NCBI GenBank assembly: GCA_046318595.1
Contig: JBKCTV010000091.1
Span: 62,001 to 126,000, forward strand
Length of the DNA: 64,000 nt
Direction of reading: 5' to 3'
Source: DAITMV01 sp046318595
GTDB taxonomy: Bacteria; Pseudomonadota; Gammaproteobacteria; Burkholderiales; Burkholderiaceae_B
Positions 7,941-15,786 of this stretch are shown one piece after another; the stretch's first letter is position 1, and each line of letters opens with the position of its first letter. Position numbers and translations under genes: made by a program. The notes under the pieces are model-generated. The model saw only the letters and a list, made by a program, of their open reading frames with translations. It had not been told where the DNA came from and made no database searches.

Positions 7941-9329
7941 ATGCCATCACTGCAAACCGACATCGCCATCATCGGCGCCGGCACCGCCGGACTGGCGGCG
8001 TACCGCGCAGCCAAGGCCGCTGGTAAACGCTCGCTGCTCATTCAAGGCGGCCCGTTCGGCACCACCTGCGCGCGCGTGGGCTGTATGCCGAGCAAGCTCT
8101 TGATCGCGCCGGCCGAGGCCGCGCACAGTATTGAGCGGTTCAGCGAGTTTGGGTTGAAACTGCATTGCGACGTCGAGGTTGATGGCGCTGCAGTGATGGC
8201 CCGCGTCCGGCGCGAGCGCGACCGGTTCGTCGGCTTCGTCCTGGACGGCGTGGATAAAATCCCCGCTGAGGACAAGCTGCTCGGTTATGCGCGCTTTGTC
8301 GATGAGCATACTTTGCAAGTCGACGACCACACCACGGTTTACGCCGAGCGCGTCGTGATTGCGACGGGTTCGTCGCCATCACACCCGCCGTTATGGAAGT
8401 CGCTGGGCGACCGCCTGGTGACCAATGACGAGGTGTTTTACTGGCACGACCTGCCGCGTAGCGTTGCGGTGTTCGGTCCGGGCGTGATCGGTCTAGAAAT
8501 CGGTCAGGCCTTGCATCGACTGGGCGTGCGTGTGAAAGTGTTCGGGCGCGGTGGTGGCGTGGGGCCTTTGAGCGATCCTGTCCTGCTCGCGCAGGCTCGC
8601 GAATTGTTCAATCAGGAGTTCTATCTCGACACCAACGCCTTGGCCGATGTCAAGCTGACTGAGGACGGTCAGGCAGTGTGCGTATCTTATCGCCATCTGG
8701 ACGGCACGCAGCAGGTCGAGCATTTCGATTATCTGCTCGCTGCCACGGGTCGGACCCCCAACCTTAAAAACCTCGGTCTTGAAAACACCTCGCTGGCATT
8801 GGACGAGCGGGGCGTGCCGGTGTTTGACCGTTTCACTATGCAGGCAGGCGCAGGTCCGATTTTCATCGCTGGCGACGCCAATAACGACCTTCCGCTGCTG
8901 CACGAAGCCGCAGACGAAGGCAAGATCGCCGGCGCGAATGCCGCCGCCTATCCGAACGTACAGCCCGGTCTGCGGCGTGCGCCGCTGGGCGTGGTGTTCA
9001 CCGACCCGCAGATTGCGCTGGTCGGCAATGGCTGGCGCGCGGTGCAGGATAAAACCTATGTTACCGGTAGCGTTTCGTTTGCCGATCAGGGCCGGTCGCG
9101 TGTGATGCTGCGCAACAAAGGTTTGTTGCACGTCTACGCCGAAAAAGGTGCCGGGCGCTTTTTAGGGGCCGAGATGATTGGTCCTGACGCCGAACACATA
9201 GGCCACTTGCTGGCCTGGTCCTTACAGGCCGGGTTGACCGTGGCTCAAATGCTCGATATGCCGTTCTATCACCCCGTGGTGGAAGAAGGGCTGCGAACGG
9301 CGCTGCGGGACGTCGCAGCGAAGGTTTGA
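7941..9329 (+). CDS. Dihydrolipoamide dehydrogenase-like flavin disulfide reductase
   Basis: The 462-residue protein has the FAD-binding GAGTAGLAAYRAAKAAG near residue 12, the redox disulfide motif GTTCARVGCMPSK (about 46-58), an NAD(P)-binding fold with GPGVIGLEIGQAL (about 180), and the C-terminal HPVVEEGLR that supplies the His-Glu base from the partner subunit. It is annotated in the family as dihydrolipoyl dehydrogenase, but there is no lipoyl domain and no 2-oxoacid dehydrogenase gene nearby. Its position 9 bases after the Prx-Grx fusion makes a role in reducing glutathione or another small thiol for that peroxidase reasonable (inference). Substrate uncertain. Confidence 0.85.
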   Translation: MPSLQTDIAIIGAGTAGLAAYRAAKAAGKRSLLIQGGPFGTTCARVGCMPSKLLIAPAEAAHSIERFSEFGLKLHCDVEVDGAAVMARVRRERDRFVGFVLDGVDKIPAEDKLLGYARFVDEHTLQVDDHTTVYAERVVIATGSSPSHPPLWKSLGDRLVTNDEVFYWHDLPRSVAVFGPGVIGLEIGQALHRLGVRVKVFGRGGGVGPLSDPVLLAQARELFNQEFYLDTNALADVKLTEDGQAVCVSYRHLDGTQQVEHFDYLLAATGRTPNLKNLGLENTSLALDERGVPVFDRFTMQAGAGPIFIAGDANNDLPLLHEAADEGKIAGANAAAYPNVQPGLRRAPLGVVFTDPQIALVGNGWRAVQDKTYVTGSVSFADQGRSRVMLRNKGLLHVYAEKGAGRFLGAEMIGPDAEHIGHLLAWSLQAGLTVAQMLDMPFYHPVVEEGLRTALRDVAAKV

Positions 9330-9409
9330 AATCGCCTGTAGCTTGCTTTGCGAAGCCTCCGTTTTTCCGGCTGGAACCTCTGGAAGGCATTTTACTATCC
9401 TGTTAATTG

Positions 9410-9438
9410 AACGAACTGACTTTTAATGTCGGTTCGTT
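9410..9438 (+). promoter_or_regulatory. Inverted repeat upstream of the nucleotidyltransferase-like gene
   Basis: AACGAACTGAC at 9410-9420 pairs with GTCGGTTCGTT at 9428-9438 (one T/G step, which is a wobble pair in RNA) around a 7-base loop. There is no T-run after it, so it is not a normal terminator for the upstream gene. It ends 27 bases before the start codon at 9466. It could be an operator or a hairpin in the mRNA leader; sequence alone does not decide. Confidence 0.4.
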
Positions 9439-9465
9439 ATGTCTTCAGCAATCGAGAGTCATTAA

Positions 9466-10221
9466 ATGCGACCAGTTAGCTCAACGATTTCTTCGCCGAA
9501 TACCCTGCCTTCAACACCTCCATTGACGCCTGAGCGTGGGGCAGCCCAGCTTCATGAAGCAACCAAAGCTCAAAAAGAGTTCTTAAGCGCAATTGGAATG
9601 GAAGCGCTTGCAACCTTCGTCGGTTTTCTATGTCAGCATGGGATGGTTTCGTCCGAGGATTGGTGTCTGACAGGGTCCTCGGCCCTCAAAGTTCATGCGC
9701 TTCGTCTGGGCGATGAAACCATGGCTAATGACATATTGCCCAAGGACGCCGATATTTTGATATCGTCAATAAAAAAGCAGGTGCTGGGCGAAAAAATCAA
9801 ACATATGGATGACCAGGCAGGATTAGTCTGTCGTGAAACAGATGGTTTGTACATAGTAAAGAACGAGGGTTGGGAAAAATTTTTCAAAATTGATTTGATC
9901 AATAATGATCAACGAGAATTCGCATGCCAGCATCCAACGATGATGCATGAAGAGCTGCCGATCATCAGCTTGCCGGACTTGCTAGTGCAAAATCGATTCG
10001 CGCTCGCAGAGGACTTGGCCGATCAGATCGCTGGTAACCCTGAAACAATCCAGCGACGGCAAAAGTTCGTTGAGTACTGCGAGAAACTGTTGAGCGTTGA
10101 ACAGATTCTGGGCGCGGCCCCTGTTTTTTCACAAACCGGCGTTGAGCCTACGTTTTTCGAGCTCGATAAAAAACTGCCGATCGAGAAGCCAAAAACAAAA
10201 CGACAAAAGCTTTTTTTCTAA
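9466..10221 (+). CDS. Nucleotidyltransferase-fold protein, possible secreted effector
   Basis: I do not recognise an exact family. The 251-residue protein shows the order of nucleotidyltransferase-fold motifs: TGSSALKVHA (Gly70-Ser71), then KDADILI (Asp94, Asp96), then FKIDLIN (Asp143), followed by ISLPDLLVQNRFAL (168-180), like the helix that follows the catalytic part in AbiEii-type and related minimal enzymes. The first 30 residues are rich in Ser, Thr and Pro and look disordered; the last residues include KPKTKRQK (241-248), a basic cluster like a nuclear localisation signal. Base composition is clearly AT-richer than both neighbours. These traits together suggest an acquired gene and possibly a type III effector, but an ordinary cytoplasmic enzyme or toxin is equally possible. 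Confidence 0.5.
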   Translation: MRPVSSTISSPNTLPSTPPLTPERGAAQLHEATKAQKEFLSAIGMEALATFVGFLCQHGMVSSEDWCLTGSSALKVHALRLGDETMANDILPKDADILISSIKKQVLGEKIKHMDDQAGLVCRETDGLYIVKNEGWEKFFKIDLINNDQREFACQHPTMMHEELPIISLPDLLVQNRFALAEDLADQIAGNPETIQRRQKFVEYCEKLLSVEQILGAAPVFSQTGVEPTFFELDKKLPIEKPKTKRQKLFF

Positions 10222-10440
10222 TTATTTTTTGCCGACTTGATTACCGATCAGCCCGCCGACTGCGGCCCCGCCAACTACAGCAGCAGGCGACCCGCTCAAT
10301 ACCGCACCGGCTACAGCACCCGCTCCCGCTCCAATCGCAGTGTTTTTATCACGGCGGGTCATGTTGCTACAGGCGCTCAAAGAGGCTGCGAGGGCAAAGG
10401 CTACGGCGATAGCGCTCAGCATTTTTTTGGTGTTGTTCAT
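10222..10440 (-). CDS. Glycine-zipper lipoprotein
   Basis: A 72-residue protein with a signal peptide and lipobox: hydrophobic run then LSAC near residues 21-24, so the mature protein would start at Cys24 with a lipid anchor. After a short linker (TRRDKN) it has a Gly-Ala-rich zipper with GAGAGAVAGAVL and GGLIGNQVGKK, the pattern of the YMGG/OsmB-like outer-membrane glycine-zipper family. Small lipoproteins of this kind are stress-associated and of unclear function. Its stop codon directly abuts the stop of the converging gene at 10221. The AT-rich 3' ends of both genes may serve as shared transcript ends. Confidence 0.85.
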   Translation of the reverse strand: MNNTKKMLSAIAVAFALAASLSACSNMTRRDKNTAIGAGAGAVAGAVLSGSPAAVVGGAAVGGLIGNQVGKK

Positions 10441-10711
10441 ATCTAATCTCTCAAAGTGAAGAAAAGTAACAATCAGGCAATAATTTCTGCCATCTTAGCA
10501 GATGGTGTGTCCATGCAACACCTGTCCGGGGGTGTTGACAGAAGACAGTGATCAAGGCATTCTACACAAGCAGGATCTTCAAGATTTGAGGGTTGCGTTC
10601 AATGAGTAGCCCTCGTGGTTCTTCAGAAACTTCCCCTCTCACTTGTTGGCTGCGTTACTATCGAGCGCTTTGCTTAGCAAGCGCTTTGCTCAACATTTGT
10701 TAGGAAGAAGT
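10441..10711 (+). promoter_or_regulatory. Upstream region and leader of the cold-shock gene
   Basis: This 271-base gene-free stretch holds the promoter of the lipoprotein on the minus strand and the probable long leader of the cold-shock gene. Close to the start codon the 11-mer AGCGCTTTGCT occurs twice in direct repeat (10664-10674 and 10680-10690), and GCGCTTTGC with GCAAGCGC (10665-10684) can fold into a hairpin. Long structured leaders are known for cspA-type genes, where they act as RNA thermosensors; that this one does so is inference. A ribosome site AGGAAGAAG lies at 10702-10710, directly before the ATG. Confidence 0.35.
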
Positions 10712-10918
10712 ATGGAAGAGACCGGAATTGTAAAATGGTTCAACGACACTAAAGGGTTTGGCTTCATTACGCCAGATTCGGGTGGAGAAGACCTTTTCGC
10801 ACATTTTTCTGAAATTCGCGTTGACGGCTTCAAAAGCCTCAAAGAAGGTCAGAAAGTAAAATTCGAAATCAAAATGGGCCCTAAAGGCCGTCAAGCCGCC
10901 AACATCCGGCCTGCTTGA
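10712..10918 (+). CDS. Cold-shock protein, CspA family
   Basis: A 68-residue single cold-shock domain, complete in length. RNA-binding motifs are present: KWFNDTKGFGFI (RNP1, residues 8-19) and DLFAHFS (RNP2, about 27-33). Start is set at the ATG at 10712, with AGGAAGAAG just upstream; an in-frame extension to 10643 lacks both a ribosome site and homology to the domain. The family binds single-stranded RNA and DNA and melts mRNA structure, in the cold or constitutively. It is followed by a clear terminator and appears to be a single-gene transcript. Which csp paralogue it is cannot be told. Confidence 0.95.
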   Translation: MEETGIVKWFNDTKGFGFITPDSGGEDLFAHFSEIRVDGFKSLKEGQKVKFEIKMGPKGRQAANIRPA

Positions 10919-10935
10919 GTTTCGTTTGAGAGTTG

Positions 10936-10969
10936 AAAGCCTCATCGCTTCTGGCGATGGGGCTTTTTT
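10936..10969 (+). terminator. Rho-independent terminator of the cold-shock gene
   Basis: AAAGCC-T-CATCGC pairs with GCGATG-G-GGCTTT around a short TTCTG loop, followed by a T-run to 10969. It begins 17 bases after the csp stop codon. Confidence 0.85.
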
Positions 10970-11369
10970 ACGGGTCCGGTTGCCTGATTCCAGGGTCTTA
11001 TCCTGGCTCAGCGGGGCATGCGCGCCAGTCGATTTGCGCTCCCGTAAAGCGCGCGGACTGACAGCATCCAGTCGCAAAACGCCCTGATGTACGGCTTGGG
11101 CGTTGCATCTACGGGCTTGCCGACGAAATCCTGAAGGGGGTTGTGCGTAAGTCTGCCAGAACCCATCACCAATTACCCTTGACGCGCCAGAAACTGCAAA
11201 TGCTGGCCCAGTTGCACATAGTGCCCTGGTGCTTGCGGATAGGGCATGGACAACTGTAGAGCCGGAGCGGGTCGATGGGCTGGTCTTGGTAGATTGCGCT
11301 GAGATTCATTCTTGTTTGAGTACGATGGATAATAATGCCACGAGATTGGGCACGACAGGGCGTCGAAAA
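10970..11369. other. Gene-poor stretch before murI, possible gene remnant
   Basis: No intact gene is seen in these 400 bases. On the minus strand, a short frame ending with a stop at 11173-11175 reads MPYPQAPGHYVQLGQHLQF and so looks like a protein C-terminus, but it has no believable start. On the plus strand the murI frame stays open back to about 11229 without a good ribosome site. The region may be what is left of a decayed gene, and it should also contain the murI promoter, which I could not place. Confidence 0.3.
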
Positions 11370-12185
11370 ATGCAATCAGCGATGAGCACGGCGCCGGTGG
11401 TGGTGTTCGATTCCGGTGTCGGCGGCTTGTCCGTGCTCAAGGCTTTATGTCGGACCTTGCCGGGCGAATCGTTTTATTATATTGCCGACAGTTTATATGT
11501 GCCTTATGGCGACAGGCCGGCCACGACGGTTGTCGAACGCAGCCGGCAGGTAGCGGCATATGGTCGCTCGTTGGGGGCAAAAGCCCTTGTCATTCCGTGC
11601 AACACGGCCACGGCGGCTGCCAGCGCCGAGTTGCGCCTGTTGTATCCCGACTGGATCGTCATCGGCATCGAGCCGGCGGTTAAGCCTGCGGCGGCCATCA
11701 CCAAAACTGGCGTCGTTGGCGTGCTCGCCACCACGGGTACCTTGAACAGCGACAAGTTTCGGCGCCTGGTCGAGCGCGTGGCGCAGGGGGTACGTGTCGT
11801 CGTTCAGCCTTGCCCGGGGGTTGTCGAACATATCGAGGCGGGCGATCTGGACAGTGTCACGCTGCGCGAGTTGCTGCGGGCTTATGTCGCAGCGCTGCTG
11901 GCGCAGGGAGCCGATGTGCTGGTGCTCGGTTGTACGCATTACCCATTCGTCGGCGCCCTGATCGCGGCGCTTGCCGGCCCGGCCGTGCGCATTCTGGAAA
12001 CTGGCGAAGCGGTGGGCCGCGAAACCCGGCGGCGGCTCGCGGCGGTCGATGCGTTGCGTTCGGCTGGTGGCACGGCTGAACGCCTGTTCATGACTACCGG
12101 CGATCCTGAGACTTTTCGGCGGCAGCTCGGCAGGTTGTGGGGAAACGTGGCAGAGCTCGACGTGCGGCGCGTCGAATTGCTTTAA
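11370..12185 (+). CDS. murI: Glutamate racemase
   Basis: The 271-residue enzyme converts L-glutamate to D-glutamate for peptidoglycan precursors in the cytoplasm. Motifs: FDSGVGGLSVLKAL near the N-terminus (Asp and Ser at the active site), IPCNTATAAA (first catalytic Cys, about 77) and LVLGCTHYPFVGAL (second catalytic Cys, about 189). I start at ATG 11370 with AGGG about 10 bases upstream; ATG 11382 (MSTAPVVVFDSG) is the alternative and has no better site. The stop overlaps the stop of converging queD by three bases. Length is normal for the family. Confidence 0.95.
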   Translation: MQSAMSTAPVVVFDSGVGGLSVLKALCRTLPGESFYYIADSLYVPYGDRPATTVVERSRQVAAYGRSLGAKALVIPCNTATAAASAELRLLYPDWIVIGIEPAVKPAAAITKTGVVGVLATTGTLNSDKFRRLVERVAQGVRVVVQPCPGVVEHIEAGDLDSVTLRELLRAYVAALLAQGADVLVLGCTHYPFVGALIAALAGPAVRILETGEAVGRETRRRLAAVDALRSAGGTAERLFMTTGDPETFRRQLGRLWGNVAELDVRRVELL

Positions 12186-12637
12186 CTGAACCCGCCCGTG
12201 CCGACGTCCGCCCAGCAGTTCGGGGTTTCGTATAAGCGCACATGCTGCAGTTCCAACTGAGCGCCGAAAACGTTTTGGTAAGCCGGGGCCAGGATATCGA
12301 AAATCGTCTTGGCCAGGTTTTCGGCTGTCGGAATGACATCCAGCACGACGATGCGCTGTGCCGGCAGAGCTTGCAACGCGGGCAACACGGGATCGTCGCG
12401 GTACGCCAGAAAAGCATGGTCCCAGGGCTCACCGACTAGCTGCATCGCCAAGGACTTGACGTCGCCGAAGTCGAGTACCATGCCGTTATCGGATTGCCCG
12501 GCGATTTGCCGCAGCGGACCGCTCAGGGTGATCTCGACGATGTAGCGGTGACCGTGCACGCTGCGGCACTTGCTTTTGTGGTCGGGGATGCGGTGGCCGG
12601 CATCGAATTCGATTTTGCGGGTGATACGAAAGTGCAT
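12182..12637 (-). CDS. queD: 6-carboxy-tetrahydropterin synthase (QueD)
   Basis: The 151-residue protein has the zinc-binding His of FDAGHRIPDH (residues 11-20) and CRSVHGHRYIVEI (catalytic Cys and two zinc His, about 24-36), followed by MVLDFGDVKSLA and WDHAFL (catalytic Asp-His), with ETPNCWADV near the C-terminus. This is the pterin synthase-like fold that makes the queuosine and 7-deazaguanine precursor 6-carboxy-tetrahydropterin from dihydroneopterin triphosphate. No other queuosine gene is in the window. It overlaps the murI stop at its 3' end, and the gene upstream on the same strand (putA) ends 99 bases away. Confidence 0.93.
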   Translation of the reverse strand: MHFRITRKIEFDAGHRIPDHKSKCRSVHGHRYIVEITLSGPLRQIAGQSDNGMVLDFGDVKSLAMQLVGEPWDHAFLAYRDDPVLPALQALPAQRIVVLDVIPTAENLAKTIFDILAPAYQNVFGAQLELQHVRLYETPNCWADVGTGGFS

Positions 12638-12735
12638 TTGAGCGACAGCCTTGGTTGGATTGCGAATACCCGAGCTATTGTAGCCTACGCGCGCCTGCGC
12701 AGCGCGGTTGCGTCATCAGAATGACTCGCCCTGAT

Positions 12736-15700
12736 TTAATCGAACCGCCCCTGGCGCACTTGCGCCAACCGGCCTCCCATCAGCAACTCGATGTTGCCTC
12801 CGGCTGCTGCGGTGTTGATGCTTAGTGTCCGTTCGATGGCGAATCGTTGCAGGCTGTGCGGGCCGCCCGCCTTGGGGCCCGTGCCCGACAAGCCTTGACC
12901 GCCGAAGGGCTGCACGCCGACGGTTGCGCCTATCATGGAGCGGTTGATATAAATGTTGCCGACCGGCAGGCGGCAGACCTGTTCGATGCGGGCATCGATG
13001 CGGCTTTGTAGCCCAAAAGTCAAACCCCAGCCGCTGGCGGCGATCCGCTCGAGCACCGCCTCGAAGTCGGTGGTGGGGTAGCGGACGACTTGCAATATCG
13101 GACCAAAAATCTCGGTTGCGAGTGCCTGATCGGCTGCGGCATAAGGCATTTCGAGAATCATGGGTTCGAAAAAATCGCTCTTGGCGAGTTGCGCCGGGGA
13201 CAGTTCCAGTCGGTGAACGGCCGTGGCCAAGCGTGCCTGCTGCTTTACGAGCTCCCTGACACGGGCAACGGCGGCGGCATCGATGAGCGGGCCGATGTCG
13301 GTGTCGATGAGATCCTGTGGGCCGACGCGCCGCTCTTGCAGGGCGCCGAGCAATAAAACCACGACGCGGTCGGCGATCGATGCGTCGACGAACAGCACGC
13401 GCAGGGCACTGCAGCGTTGCCCGGCACTGCGGAAAGCGCTTTCAAGGACTGCATCGCAGACTTGCTCGGGCAGGGCCGTAGCATCGACGACCATGGCGTT
13501 GACCCCACCGGTTTCTGCGATCAGCGGCGCCAGTGCGCCCGGCCGGTCCGCTAGGGCTCGCGCGATGTGCCGGGCGGTCAGGGTGGATCCAGTAAATGCA
13601 ACCCCATCTACGCCAGGATGTCCGATTAGCCGTTCGCCGTGATCGACGCTGGCTTCAATCAGTTGCAAGCAATCGGCGGGCAGACCAGCCGCATGAGCCT
13701 GCGCCACGGCCCATGCTGCGATCAGCGGCGTTTGTGGGGCTGGTTTGGCGGCAACGGTATTACCGGCGGCAAGCGCGGCGGCGATCTGGCCGACGAAAAT
13801 CGCCAAAGGAAAATTCCATGGGCTGATGCAAGCCCAGACGCCGCGTCCATGCCAGGACAAGGTGTTTGATTCGCCGGCCGGGCCGGGCAGTATTTGCGGC
13901 AAGGCAAACAGCCGCTCGGCCTGGGTGGCATAGTAGCGCAGAAAATCTACCGTTTCGCGAATTTCGGCGAGCGCATCGGCATATGTTTTACGCGCTTCGT
14001 TGATCAGGAGGCTGAGTGCATCCGGTGTGCGATGTTCGAGCGCATCGGCCCAGTCGCGCAAGCATCGAGCGTGTTCGCCAGCGGGCCGCCGCGACCAGTC
14101 GGGAAAGCCGTTGCGCACCGATTGAACGGCCTCGTCGACCGGCAGGGGCACTGCCATATCTGCTGGCGCAGCCCGGCGGCTCATCGTCTGCGCCCACTGC
14201 TGAACCGTGCGCTGCATCAGATCGTGGCCCTGTGAGTTGCGCCGGTCGGCAAACAGCTCCGGCGGGTCGGGCAATTCGGCCGCTGGAGCATACAAGCGCT
14301 GCAGACAAATATCGTAGGGGTGTGTGGCCAGATCTTCCAGGGTGTTGGCCGGCATGTGCACGGCGCGCACAAAAGATGTGTTGGCGCCGTTTTCGAGCAG
14401 CCGTCGCACGAGGTAAGCCAAGGCATCTTGATAAGCGCCGATCGGCGTGTAGATACGGCAGGGCAGATCGCGCCATTGCGGATGTTTGCGAACCTGTTCG
14501 AGGAGCGCCTCGCCCATGCCGAAAAGGCGCTGTATTTCGAAGTCAAAACCGCTGTGCGCGGTGCCGTCTTCGGCGTAGGCCAGAACCGTAGCCAGCGTAT
14601 GGGCGTTGTGCGTGGCGAGCATCGGATAAACCGCTGGTCGGGCGTCGAGCAGCCGCCGCGCGCAGGCGAGATAATTCAGATCGGTGCCGGCCTTGGTGGT
14701 AAATACCGGGTAGCTCGTCAGGCCGAGCTGCTGTGCGCGGGAGATTTCGCTGTCCCAGTAGGCGCCTTTGACGAGCCGGATCTGCAGGCGGCGGCCGCTG
14801 GTCCGCGCCACCTCGATCAGTTCGTCGACCAGGGGCAGCGCGCGACGCTGATAAGCCTGAACGGCAATACCAAGACCCTGCCAGGCGCGCACGCGCTCGT
14901 CTGGATGGCGGTCGAGCTGCTCTACGAGGCTCAGTAACACGTCGCTCGTCAGATGCAGGCGCTCGGACTCTTCGGCGTCGATGGTCAAGGGTATGTCGGC
15001 ATGCGCCGCACGCTCGACCAGTTGCAGCAGCCGCGGCACGAGCTCGTCCAGGACACGCACGCGCTGGGTATCCTCGAAGCGCGGGTGCAGGGCCGACAGC
15101 TTGACCGAAATCGATGGCCGCAATGTCTGTGGCTTGGCCGGCAACGCATGCAGGGTGTCGATCGCCGCGCGATAGGCTGTGAAATAGCGGTCGGCGTCCG
15201 CCTGGGTGCGCGCTCCTTCGCCGAGCATGTCGAACGAATAGCTATCGACCGACCAGGTTTTCGGGAGATTGCGCAGCGCAGAGGGCAGATCCTGCCCGGC
15301 GATGAATTGTCGCCCGATCCGCGCAACACCGGCGCGCGCGGCTTTCTGGACATAACGATCGGCCAGCCGGCTCCACCAGCGCGGCTGCTCGGCATGGGCG
15401 GTTTCGACTTGCCTGCCGACGGCAAGTAACCGATCGAGCCAGCGCGCCGCGCCACCATGGCGCCCGGCATGCGCCGCCCAGTCGCCCTGGCTCAGTTTGT
15501 CGGCGAGCAGCCGGCCGGCCATCGGGCCGCCGCCGGTACGCAGTAAACTCTCCGCGAGTCGCATCAGGGCCAGGCCTTCGGCCGTGTCCAGCGGATAAAG
15601 CTGCATCAGCCCTTCGATAGTGTCGAGCCCGCAAGTTTGTTCGCGCAGTGCGGCAACCCAGTGTTTGGCGAGCTCGTAGGACCGGGCGTGGCAGGCCGTT

Positions 15701-15786
15701 GAGCCCAGAATGACATCGGCGGCGCGGCGCTGGCACGCGCCTTCCTCGACCAGTGGATGGTTCAGAACCGGATCGAGCTTACGCAT
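12736..15786 (-). CDS. putA: Bifunctional proline dehydrogenase / P5C dehydrogenase, minimal form
   Basis: The 1016-residue protein joins a FAD-dependent proline dehydrogenase barrel (about 130-470, with LVKGAYWDS near 338) to a glutamate-semialdehyde dehydrogenase domain (about 545-980, with PWNFPLAIF, AETGGVNAM with the general-base Glu near 757, and GQRCSALR with the catalytic Cys near 792). It oxidises proline to glutamate with channelling between the sites. It is about 300 residues shorter than E. coli PutA and lacks the N-terminal ribbon-helix-helix DNA-binding domain, so it should not repress its own gene. I start at ATG 15786, which has GAAGG upstream and overlaps the ksgA stop by 8 bases; a GTG 12 bases further upstream is possible. 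Confidence 0.93.
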   Translation of the reverse strand: MRKLDPVLNHPLVEEGACQRRAADVILGSTACHARSYELAKHWVAALREQTCGLDTIEGLMQLYPLDTAEGLALMRLAESLLRTGGGPMAGRLLADKLSQGDWAAHAGRHGGAARWLDRLLAVGRQVETAHAEQPRWWSRLADRYVQKAARAGVARIGRQFIAGQDLPSALRNLPKTWSVDSYSFDMLGEGARTQADADRYFTAYRAAIDTLHALPAKPQTLRPSISVKLSALHPRFEDTQRVRVLDELVPRLLQLVERAAHADIPLTIDAEESERLHLTSDVLLSLVEQLDRHPDERVRAWQGLGIAVQAYQRRALPLVDELIEVARTSGRRLQIRLVKGAYWDSEISRAQQLGLTSYPVFTTKAGTDLNYLACARRLLDARPAVYPMLATHNAHTLATVLAYAEDGTAHSGFDFEIQRLFGMGEALLEQVRKHPQWRDLPCRIYTPIGAYQDALAYLVRRLLENGANTSFVRAVHMPANTLEDLATHPYDICLQRLYAPAAELPDPPELFADRRNSQGHDLMQRTVQQWAQTMSRRAAPADMAVPLPVDEAVQSVRNGFPDWSRRPAGEHARCLRDWADALEHRTPDALSLLINEARKTYADALAEIRETVDFLRYYATQAERLFALPQILPGPAGESNTLSWHGRGVWACISPWNFPLAIFVGQIAAALAAGNTVAAKPAPQTPLIAAWAVAQAHAAGLPADCLQLIEASVDHGERLIGHPGVDGVAFTGSTLTARHIARALADRPGALAPLIAETGGVNAMVVDATALPEQVCDAVLESAFRSAGQRCSALRVLFVDASIADRVVVLLLGALQERRVGPQDLIDTDIGPLIDAAAVARVRELVKQQARLATAVHRLELSPAQLAKSDFFEPMILEMPYAAADQALATEIFGPILQVVRYPTTDFEAVLERIAASGWGLTFGLQSRIDARIEQVCRLPVGNIYINRSMIGATVGVQPFGGQGLSGTGPKAGGPHSLQRFAIERTLSINTAAAGGNIELLMGGRLAQVRQGRFD

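Noticed and set aside
11229..11369. An N-terminal extension of MurI back to about base 11229.
   Set aside because: The extra residues have no similarity to the racemase N-terminus and the MurI start motif begins only after base 11382.
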